Assembly: GCA_900491605.1 (NCBI GenBank) | Contig: UESW01001594.1 | Coordinates: forward strand, 103,898-167,897 | DNA from: Calamus simplicifolius | Taxonomy: Eukaryota > Streptophyta > Magnoliopsida > Arecales > Arecaceae | Length of the DNA stretch: 64,000 bases | Direction: 5' to 3' | Shown here: one piece after another, positions 55,690 to 64,000 of the stretch | How positions within the stretch are numbered: position 1 is the stretch's first letter | Layout of the letters: each line of letters begins with the position of its first letter | Translations under genes and position numbers: made by a program | The notes under the pieces: generated by a model | Seen by the model: only the letters and a program-made list of their open reading frames with translations | Databases searched by the model: none | Told to the model about the DNA's origin: nothing

Positions 55690-56371
55690 TATTTAAACGA
55701 AGGGACCCCGACGCTTCTTCTTCCCCCTCCGCCTTGGATTTCCCCGTTCCCCTCTGCGAAGAAAAACCCTACCTTTTGCCCTTCTTTGATCTTTCGCTGT
55801 CTCTCCTTCGAGTTCTTTCGTCCCAATCAATCTCTTCCGCACTGCGTCTTGGATATTTGGCCGATCGATTCCGGTACTTTTCCTATACTGCTCCTCCGAT
55901 TCGATCTTTCTGGCTTTCCCTAGAAAAATCCATACGGTGACTAGTTTTCGTGAAGAAAGCTTCTAACATTTGTTGACTATTTGATATATTTCGCTAGTTA
56001 ATCAAATGCATTCTCTGTCTTGGAGGGTCGCAATTCCTGGCCCGCTGATGATGGAGAGTTAAAGATGAAATCTTGTTTTCTTTCGAGAAAGATGAGATGA
56101 ATAATTTTGGCTTTCCCTGATTTTTTTTTTGGTCTTTTGCCCTTACGGAAAAGTGGGAGGTTTTAATACAAGCATATGTTTTATAAATTTGAGGAAGAAA
56201 GGGCCTTCATTCAATTAAGTTCATATTTACGACCTACCCAGAAAACATGGAGTCCATCATCTTGGATTATTGGATGTTATATTTGGAGGAAAAAAAACAT
56301 CCTTCCATCTCCATTTTGCTGACTCTGTTCGGCATTACTAAGACTCCTTTGTTCTTTTTTAGTCCTAACAG
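55690..56371 (+). promoter_or_regulatory. promoter, 5' UTR exon and 5' UTR intron of the HAD gene
   Basis: TATTTAAAC at 55690-55698 is a good TATA box. A C/T-rich leader follows from about 55720, as is common in plant 5' UTRs. A likely non-coding first exon ends CATACG at 55936. An intron runs from GTGACT at 55937 to CTAACAG at 56371, six bases before the start codon. The splice sites are inferred from sequence only. Confidence 0.6.
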
Positions 56372-56377
56372 ATAGAA

Positions 56378-58017
56378 ATGGAATTCGAGGACCGATACCG
56401 GCAGGCTCAGAGGCCTAAATACGACTGCCTTCTCTTTGGTATGTATTCTGATTCTGAGTTTCATTCCGAGAACTATTAGCTGGGCAGAACAAGTATTGAT
56501 TAATTATATTTTGTAACAACAAATAGATCTCGACGACACTCTGTACCCTTTTAGCTCTGGCATAGCAACCGAGTGTCGCAAAAACATTGGAGGTATGCAT
56601 TCGCCTTTATTTTCTGAATTTCGTGGATGGTGGTTGTTTGATATTATGTTTACGGAGTTCACAGTAGGTATGTCGTCTCACATCCATCGCTATTATGTTC
56701 AGATTATATGGTCGAGAAGCTTGGAATTGAGGAGAGCAAGATGCCAGAAATGTGTAATTTGCTGTACAAGTACTATGGGACGACCATGGCCGGTCTTAGG
56801 GTATGATAGATAATGTCTTCTCTGTTCCCAATATTACTATTTGTGCTAGTTTACTGAATCATTTTTCTTCTTTATGTTGCCCAGGCCATTGGCTACAATT
56901 TTGATTATGATGACTACCACAGGTAACGCCTCATCTTCCCTCCTTTGTCGATCGCTTTGTAATTTTGTGATAGCCTATGTTATATCAACCTATTGTTTTG
57001 GTATTCAACAGTTTTGTTCATGGGAGGTTACCTTATGACAAGCTGAAGCCAGATCCTGTTCTTAGGCATCTTCTCCTGAGCCTGCCAATTCGCAAAGTGG
57101 TAAGCTTCTCAAACAATGTTGCATAGAATGGTAAGTGTTCTAACTAAGATTTTACTGTAATCTGATGCATGTGCCTTTGCTATTATCATAAAACAGATCT
57201 TCACAAATGCTGATAAGGTCCATGCTGCCAAAGTACTCAGTAAGCTGGGATTGGAAGACTGTTTTGAAGGAATCATATGCTTTGAGACCCTGAATCCACC
57301 GAGTGATTCAGTTTCACCCTTCGATCCAACAGCCACCGGAGATATCTTTGACATCCTCAAGCACTTCTCTCAGCCAGACGCTGCTTCCAAACTACCGAAG
57401 ACGCCAATTCGATGCAAACCATCCATAGATTCTATGGAGCACGCTCTCAAAATCGCCAACATTAACCCTCAGAGAACGGTGAGACACTTTTTCAGTCCAT
57501 CGGCTTAACATGATAGGACCATCCTAAGAACATTAGATTAAAATTTGCACTGAGATATTGGCATTACTGCTGAAAATAATTTTGGTAAGTTGTACTGAAT
57601 TCTAATATGGTGCGTCGGTGCACATTGTTTTCCAGATTTTCTTTGATGACAGTGCCCGCAATATCCAGTCAGGCAAACGCATCGGTCTCCATACAGTGCT
57701 GGTAAGGCCCTTTGTTGCTTCTGTTTGCTTCATGATGCTAGTTTTGGTCTCTGGCTCGCAGTCAAAATTTGAGCCTGAAGTGGGAATAGTTGGGACCGGA
57801 TTGGTTTGATTTTTGGTATGGTTAATAATGATCGGTTGTTTCCTTAATTTGTTTGATTCAGGTGGGCACATCACATAGAGTCAAAGGTGCAGACCATGCA
57901 CTGGAAAGCATCCACAACATCAAGGAGGCGTTGCCTGAGCTGTGGGAGGGTGCTGAGAAATCCGAGGATGTCCGATACAAGGGCAAGGTTGCAATCGAGA
58001 CATCCGTGACTGCTTAA
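56378..58017 (+). CDS. HAD-superfamily hydrolase, pyrimidine 5'-nucleotidase-like
   Basis: Coding exons are 56378-56438, 56527-56592, 56703-56800, 56885-56922, 57012-57099, 57197-57478, 57636-57701 and 57862-58017. All introns are GT-AG and phases match. The reading frame is intact, 855 bases, giving 284 residues, the usual length for this plant family. HAD motifs are DLDDTLYP (D21 nucleophile, D23), the motif II threonine in IFTNADK (T120), a motif III lysine in RCKPS (about K191) and FFDDS (D215, D216) with ARNI following. These mark a Mg-dependent aspartate phosphatase that dephosphorylates small metabolites. Relatives such as yeast Sdt1 and Phm8 act on nucleoside monophosphates. The substrate of the plant protein is not evident from sequence. 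No targeting peptide is obvious, so the cytosol is the likely location. The middle region FSQPDAASKLPKT is a variable linker typical of the plant proteins. Confidence 0.93.
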
Positions 58018-58761
58018 TTTTTAAAACTTCCATGTAATAACCCTCATATGAGATGATGAAAATTATATGGGAAGGGACTAATCTTCGCAACAACCTAGCT
58101 TAGCGCTGCTTAGCTCATCTGTGGAATTATGATGGCTGGAGGGGGAGAATTGTTTGACATGGGCACAGGACACCCCCCCCAACCATCTTGTCCATTGAGA
58201 TGTATGTAATTACTATCTGATAAATAAATATTTTTATTTTATCTACCATGTTGTTGGGTGGTGCTCTGCAAAAGTAGATCATATCCCATTTGAAGTCATA
58301 TGAACACAAGGGACAAGGATGGCTTGCCTTTGGAATTCATTGATTACTCCATTGCTTCTCTCTATATTGGTAGTAGCTTGGGTTGGTTTCTCTCATCATA
58401 CAAGTTGGGTCATTAGTATGGGAGGAAAACATGATCTCCTTCGCAGTTAATGTGGGTGATCCATTCTAACTTTGTTAGCGAGAATTCTCCCCTTCAAAAT
58501 AGACTCTTTGTGAGAATTCAAATCATTGCTTGTCTCTATCTCCAAACCATAGGTGACGCTGATGCTAGGGTAAAATCTGTTGTGCACTGGGGGTGGCGAC
58601 TACTGAATCATATTTTTCCTCAAAAAAATAGTAGTTTTCCTCTAAAGTAAACCAGGAAAAGAGTCATAAAAGGAGATTCGATGGGTGTTGGAATGGGTCC
58701 TTCAATTTGGACCGGAAATCCATTGTATACAATGTACCACACCACTTGGTCAGTTTTGGCT

Positions 58762-58825
58762 AGTTCCATTTGCTTGAAGTTAAGCAAAAGCCAAGTTCCA
58801 TTTGCTTGAAGTTAAGCACAAACCA
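58762..58825. repeat. 32-bp tandem duplication
   Basis: AGTTCCATTTGCTTGAAGTT plus AAGCAAAAGCCA is repeated at once as the same 32 bases with two changes (AAGCACAAACCA). Confidence 0.9.
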
Positions 58826-61367
58826 AGTCAAATTTGGCTTCCAAAATCGTCCTGTTTACCCGTCTCCACGGCACCATTCCTTCCCTTAAACCATTCTCAT
58901 CATCTTCATGACCATGCATTCCATAAATTGCGAAGGGATACCCTATCACTGCACAATTTTTCTCTGCCAATGGGTGGGAATCATAAGCTGTGGTCCATGA
59001 TCATTAGGAGGCTCCTATCAATAGCAGCTCATCAGACACGGTTCAGAGGGGACGGACGGCCCCCATCCATTCACTGCAGTTTCTATCTGTAAAGCTTGCA
59101 AAAGCTGTAGAACAGAGTATATACATGGAAAGTGTTGTATTAATCTGCAATCACCCACCTCTGTAACGAGTTGGCTTCAAATAAACTATAAAAATCATGG
59201 TGGTGCCCCTTGAACGTGCAGACAAAAAAATGGTAACGATTAAATATTGTTTCAGACTTGTTTCTCCATCCCAATAAATCATTAGTCTCACGGATGTCTG
59301 CAAGCCTATCAATCTTATAAAAACCAAGAAGTCATCCTCACGCCTTGTTTTATTCGTTAATTAGCAGCACTTACTACTTAATAACAAGAGCAACAACCTA
59401 ATCAATGGTTTTTAATAATGAAGGTCACTTCGGAGTTATGTGGTATATATACAAGAGGCGGTAGTGAATCTACGTTGAAGTGTTATCATTCTTTTTTAAC
59501 AGCATCAACAAGTCTCATAAACAATGACCTCTGGAAAAGAAATGATGTTGTCTTTATAATTAAATACGCTCAACCACATGGTTTAGTATGACTTTTAAAA
59601 GGTTCCATCCCACTAACTCCGGTGTGAATGGTTGTTCATAAAAATCTCGATTAGATTAAAGCAGGCGTGATGCATATGATTCTGATGGAAAGAAGTAACA
59701 TCACTTCCGTTGTAAAGTTCATTGCCACATGGCAGAATTTAGGTCAATCTTGCGATGATGATCACCAAATTCTGGTTTGCTTCACATGTTTCAATTGGAT
59801 GTCATGTGAGTGACCAGGCTTTTTTACTAACATCAATGTCCTCAAAGGCATCCATCAAAACTGGAACGATACAGAAAAGATTTGCATGATCTCTGCAAAA
59901 TGATCAATTGTATAAACCAAGAAGTAGTTCAAAATAAACAAGCTTGTTGCCGTACCTGTCGGGCAACACACTAGAAAAATAGATAATAAATCAACTTAAA
60001 AGTTCATCTCAACTAATGGACTAGTTAAGCAGCAACTACAATCAGAATCCAAACAGACAAGCTAGTGTTTCTAATTGATTCCTCTTTCTCTCTCGCTCTC
60101 TCTCTCATGAGGCCATCAGCTTTGCCTTTGCTGATGTTCAGTTCTATAGCCTACAGATCCATTTAATGCTGACATATCATTTTCAGGCCCTCCTGTCTTA
60201 ATTTCCCTTTCCTACTGGAGTTTCTGCACGCTTTCTTGGCACAGAATGTCTGGTTCTAATTGTGTTCGTGCTCATTATCATATTGTTAAGGCCACTAGCT
60301 ACTACTATTGAAAACAATGGTCCATCACTTTCAGTGGCAGACCACCTCAAGATCACCTAATGTACGAAAAGTTACAGGTGACGAAGGTCACCTCAAGATC
60401 ACCTCCCCTGAAAAAAAAAAGGCCACTTAACTAATACACACTGATGTGAACCTCTTAAGTTTTCGTTTTAAGTTTATTCAGACGCTATTGAAACCTTTTG
60501 ATTAGTTTAACAGCATCCTTCTATATTATTCTTGGGTCCATAACATTGATGTCTTCTAGTCTCTTGACAGGAAGCTAGAAGCCATGTAGTTTATTGCTTC
60601 TAAGAGTTGAAAATGGCCATCAAACTCGGTGTGCAGTTTTTTGCTTCTTTTATAATCGTGGACGAGGGATCTGTTGTAATTAATGAGTACATTAGTTTGT
60701 CAAGTAAACACGAGGGGACGATAGCTTTAAAAGAAATAGTAGCAGAGAGTGAAGTATGTGGTGGTAAAATGAGATCATTTATTAATACATCCTTTTCTAG
60801 ATTTTTGCCTTTAACCATCAAAACCCAACTTTATAATAAGTTTTTAATCAACAAACCAAAAAGGAAGGTTTAAAACTCTCATTTTATTAATTTAGTAGAT
60901 TGCTGTTGACATTGACCTTGATGTAATTATTTTTTTCTGGAAGACATTTTAGTTGGGCATTACTCTCAATCCGATAAGAATTAAGTAAAGCAGCAATAGG
61001 CTAAGTTGATGTAGCAGTCAAAAACTTGCTTCAAAAAATTAACATTTTTCTCATTATTTTTATCAATCACAACTTTTTTGGAAAGTTGTAACATCCTATG
61101 CTTAGAAGATAAATTCAACCTGAATTTGTAAGCAAAGATCATATTAGTATAAACACAAAGAATGTAATAAGTTTTATAATTCAATTGATGAAAGAAAAGA
61201 AGCTAATAGGTCTGAGTGCATCGAATTGAAAGAATTTGCTTTCTTCCCTCTTTAATCCGATCAACTATATAGCTTACTCAAATTGAAGACGAATGACTAA
61301 TCCAATCTCAAAATTATTTCAGATTTGTAAGGACTTGTATGTAATCTTCTTCTTTTTTTTCTTTCAG

Positions 61368-61582
61368 AAAAAAGGTGGGGCTAGTGAAGAACTACGACCA
61401 CCCAACATTTCAACATCATGCATCAAAATACCTACTTCATGAGAGGCCACGGTATGCTGTTGACTTTAGCAAACCTGAACCAAATTTCGTTCACCGAATG
61501 TGCAAGGAGAACAAACAAATCATTATTGGAAAGCATGCAACATGGAAAAGAGCAGAGCTGAATCACAAACATCAAAAAGGCA
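61368..61582 (+). pseudogene. possible orphan exon of an unidentified gene
   Basis: A T-rich tract ending TTCTTTCAG could be a splice acceptor, and GGCAG|GTCAGC could be a donor. Between them a frame of about 70 codons reads KNYDHPTFQHHASKYLLHER, then PRYAVDFSKPEPNFVHRM, then a basic tail. The composition looks like real protein, but I cannot place it in a family and see no neighbouring exons. It may be a gene fragment carried or left by transposition, or chance. Confidence 0.3.
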
Positions 61583-61847
61583 GGTCAGCCTAACTTTCAC
61601 GCGTTTGTAGCTGGTATTCACACAACCATATGAGCTGTCCTTGGAAAGAAATTAGGCCATCACTTTTTAGCAGCCCAGCAACAATGATAAAACTTTAATC
61701 TTAAATTAATTAAAGTCAATTATATAATTTTTTTTTCTTCGTTCTACTTGATTTTCAATAATATTTTTAGATGTAAAAATTTTAAATCTCTTTTTAAGTA
61801 ACTTTTAATCTATTCCGAGTTTTTTTTTATTTGATCCATATTAATAT

Positions 61848-62982
61848 TGTTGCTAAAATCCGTCCTCCGAATCGGCACGAAGGGGCTTCGAGACGGGCTT
61901 CCTCCTGGGCGGACCTGCAAGACAGTCCTCATGCAAGAAGGCATTGGGGGTGGCCCTCTGCGGAAGACCCTCCGACGCTCAAGTCAGTGGAGATCAACAG
62001 TCGACAGAAATGAGGAGAAGGCTCTCGCCGAAGAGTTTCCTCCAAGGGCTCCGAGCGGAGCGGCAATGGCGGAAGCAAAGGCAGAGAGAGAGAGAGAGTG
62101 TGTGAGCCAATGCAAGGGAGACCGCCTACCTCATGGGGTCTGGAGCTGTGGTATTTATAGAGGATCACCTAGTTGTTAGGGGGCGTCGTGGGTCCGAAGG
62201 CTGTTGAGATTCGAATCCAGTCTGTTATAAGACCGGTAGGATTCGTATCCGGTTAGTTAGAGGATCAACGGCTGAGAGAGCTTGTTAATGTCTTAGAATT
62301 TGGTGAGAGCATAGGCCCCAGGGCCCTAGGCCACTTTCAGATATGATTCCTATTTTGAATCTTAAGGATTTAAGCTTTCCGCGCCGAATTCGCAGAGGGG
62401 GTTGATATCGCTCGGACTGGGCCGAGCTATAGGGACAGCTTGGCGGGAGAGGCCAAGAAGCGAGATAGCTCGGCTAGGGCCGAGAAACAAGATAGGTCGG
62501 CTGAGGAGCCAGAAGGCGATAGTCGATAGCTCGGCTGGGGCCGAGAAACAAGATAGGTCGGCTGGAGGAGCCGAAGGCGATAGTCGATAGCTCGGCTGGG
62601 GCCGAGAAATAAGATAGGTCGGCTGGAGGAGCCGGAAGGCGACAGCGATAGCTCGGCTGGGGCCGAGAAATAAGATAGGTGGCTGGAGGAGCCGAAGGCG
62701 ACAGTCGATAGCTCGGCTGGGGCCGAGAAACAAGATAAGTCGGCTGGAGGAGCCGGAAGGCGACAGTCGATAGCTCGGCTGGGGCTAAGAAACAAGATAG
62801 GTGGCTGGAGGAGCCGGAAGATGAGGTCCGCACCTCGAGAATCCTTGGCTCGGTGAGGGCTAGGGCGTTCCGATCTACCGAGGCTGACTTATCCCTGGCG
62901 AATGTCGCACAGCGAGCAGAAATCGGGGCTAACCTTATCCGTGTACATGATTATTGACACGTAACAATTTTACTCCTCAACA
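61848..62982 (-). mobile_element. gypsy 2 3' LTR
   Basis: On plus it begins TGTTGCTAAAATCCG and ends TTTTACTCCTCAACA. It carries a GA run at about 62083-62098 and a 61-bp array. Its first 250 bases align with 6539-6780 of gypsy 1. Confidence 0.85.
62404..62832. repeat. 61-bp tandem array inside gypsy 2 LTR, 7 copies
   Basis: GATAGCTCGGCTGGGGCCGA and the following GAAACAAGATAGGTCGGCTGG recur at about 62404, 62464, 62525, 62586, 62647, 62707 and 62769, 60-62 bp apart. Each unit has two related halves (GATAGCTCGGCTGG and GATAGGTCGGCTGG), as in the 57-bp array of gypsy 1. Confidence 0.92.
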
Positions 62983-62999
62983 CATGCCCCCACTCCCTA
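62983..62999 (-). other. gypsy 2 polypurine tract
   Basis: The minus strand reads CTAGGGAGTGGGGGCATG, ending one or two bases before the LTR start TGTTGAGG. A purine run here is the plus-strand primer of LTR elements. Confidence 0.75.
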
Positions 63000-63094
63000 G
63001 TTCGAAGCGTAGGTTCAAGCATAGGGAGTATGAGTCCAGGTGGCACGATTTGAACGGGGGGGATCCGGATTGGACAGTCCACGCAATGATGCCC

Positions 63095-63102
63095 TATTTA
63101 AT
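63095..63102 (+). promoter_or_regulatory. TATA-like box upstream of the antisense ORF
   Basis: TATTTAAT lies in CCCTATTTAATGCCGCGC, about 275 bases before the ORF start at 63373 and pointing away from the LTR. Antisense ORFs of this kind are thought to need their own promoter. This box is a candidate by position only. Confidence 0.4.
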
Positions 63103-63372
63103 GCCGCGCAGCCGCCGTGCCTTCGTGGGTAAGGCTCCTTTGGGGCGATGGTTGGGGGACCGCCACATAGCGGATCCTGATTTTTACGGAGTTTATCGAG
63201 GTGGTTCCGGACGCCTCGGGCGAGACACCTTATCTTCCCTTGAGGCGGTTTCCTTCGAGGGGAAGCAAAGCTAAAATAGCGTTTCTGTTTGCAGCGCTCC
63301 TTCATTCCCCTTTTGGAGAATTTCGTTCTGTTTCCTCTGTAGTTTCGTTTGGTGTCTCTCTCGGCTAGCAGA

Positions 63373-64000
63373 ATGATGATCCCCGACGACGTAGTTTCGG
63401 AGATTGCCACCGAGGATTTGGAGAAAATTTGCCAGAAGTATGGCATTCCCCCGGATGTTGTTCTGCGATTGCCAGAACCCGAGCATAGGGTTTCGCAAGA
63501 TTTGGAGCACGAGTTTTTCTTTACGAAGATAGTTTGAAAGCGGGCCTCCGGCTTCCTCTCCATCCCCTGGTAAAGGAGATCATGACATCTTACAACATCT
63601 GCCCGATGATGGTGGCTCCCAACAGCTGGCGAGCATCATCGGATTTATTTCGATGTGCAACCAGATCCAGGTTACAGCTACTCTTCCCCTTTTTCATGCC
63701 TGTTACCACCTGATATCCGGGAAAATGGAGTGGCCTTATATCGGACCTCGGAGGTCCTTCAAGACGATTGCGGACAAACCATCCTCCATAAAGGGATGGA
63801 AGAACTGATTCATCATCGCTGAAGGGAACATTGGTTCGACTTTTCCCGGGGATGGGGAAACTTTGTTCGGGATGTGGAGACACATCCGATTCTATCTGAG
63901 TAGGAGGAAAAGGATTTGGAATTCCTCCGCAATGGCAAGGCATTCTCGGCCAACGACTTGCTGTCGGACGAGGCTCTTTTCGCCGCCGAGCTTAGCCCTC
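63373..64000 (+). pseudogene. antisense gypsy ORF (putative gypsy-type transposon domain), frameshifted, runs off window
   Basis: From ATG at 63373 the frame reads MMIPDDVVSEIATEDLEKIC, then YGIPPDVVLRLPEPEHR, and stops at 63535-63537. It continues in a second frame as AGLRLPLHPLVKEIMTSYNI and CPMMVAPNSWR, then in a third as IIGFISMCNQIQVTATLPLF and HACYHL. The PLHPLV...Y.I.P..V.PN.WR...GF pattern is that of the plant 'putative gypsy type transposon' domain (Pfam PF04195, from memory). It lies next to the 3' LTR and opposite to it, as described for antisense additional ORFs in Tat-lineage elements. Its function is unknown. At least two frameshifts make this copy inactive. Confidence 0.7.

Larger units (their letters stand above)
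58018..61847. other. 3' UTR of the HAD gene and intergenic region
   Basis: The HAD transcript probably ends near 58200-58230 (AATAAATA at about 58222). Beyond it I see no gene I can name. Notable items are the 32-bp duplication at 58762-58825, a CT microsatellite near 60085-60105, and a possible orphan exon at 61368-61582. Confidence 0.5.
61848..64000 (-). mobile_element. Ty3/gypsy LTR retrotransposon 2, 3' end, partial
   Basis: A 1135-bp LTR (61848-62982) is flanked on its right by a purine tract on the minus strand (AGGGAGTGGGGGCA). This makes it the 3' LTR of a minus-strand element whose gag-pol lies beyond the window. The LTR shares its 3' half with gypsy 1 (6539-7642), so both are the same family. 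Between LTR and window edge lies a plus-strand ORF region (63373 onwards) opposite to the element. Elements of the Tat/Ogre lineage are known to carry such extra ORFs near the 3' LTR. Confidence 0.75.

Noticed and set aside
60607..60873. 88-codon frame beginning MKMAIKLGVQFF
   Set aside because: No recognisable domain and no promoter or splice context; it lies in AT-rich intergenic DNA and is probably chance.
62362..62833. Proline- and serine-rich frames of about 120 codons on minus
   Set aside because: They come from the 61-bp LTR array and shift frame with each copy (61 is not a multiple of three).
62954..63274. 106-codon plus-strand frame upstream of the antisense gypsy ORF
   Set aside because: It overlaps the PPT and the likely promoter of the antisense ORF, and the peptide shows no known domain; it is better seen as leader sequence.

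Overview
The window is plant nuclear DNA. It contains three split genes with GT-AG introns, a WRKY transcription factor, a mitochondrial FtsH protease, Ty1/copia and Ty3/gypsy LTR retrotransposons, L1-type LINE copies and one end of a CACTA DNA transposon. The WRKY49-like and FTSH3/8-like proteins look monocot-like. My best guess is a palm such as oil palm or date palm, but this rests on recall of related proteins, not on a search. I saw no rRNA, tRNA or CRISPR array, although this was not a systematic RNA search.

Layout. 1-1853: right-hand part of a CACTA element, with an approximately 86-bp GATC-rich tandem array and then AT-rich subterminal repeats carrying TGCGTCGC boxes. 2116-3606: a 39-bp minisatellite. 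3607-7642: a degraded minus-strand gypsy element (RT, protease, gag, PBS, 5' LTR with a 57-bp array). 9413-11709: a WRKY49-like gene in three exons. 13116-24522: a minus-strand copia element with 2.1-kb LTRs and a solo LTR nested inside it. 25598-26870: a minus-strand LINE 3' fragment. 28520-37581: an eight-exon mitochondrial m-AAA protease gene. 38220-42732: a nearly full-length but broken LINE just downstream of that gene. 45098-53044: a plus-strand copia element with a perfect target duplication and another nested solo LTR. 55690-58017: an intact eight-coding-exon HAD-family phosphatase gene. 61848-64000: the 3' LTR and antisense extra ORF of a second minus-strand gypsy element that runs off the window.

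The three host genes are unrelated single genes separated by repeats, and they share no evident pathway. The FtsH protein would be a mitochondrial inner-membrane quality-control protease. The WRKY protein would be a nuclear regulator. The HAD protein is probably a cytosolic nucleotidase or phosphatase.

The clearest oddities are these: three separate one-base deletions that break the FtsH gene (two) and the WRKY gene (one) while the rest of each gene stays conserved; two solo LTRs nested in copia elements with perfect 5-bp target duplications; an RT active-site change (YVDN) in the first copia; a gypsy ORF running opposite to its own element; and a family of minisatellites built on a CTCGGCT/GGCCGA theme inside gypsy DNA. 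I found no convincing new multi-gene system.
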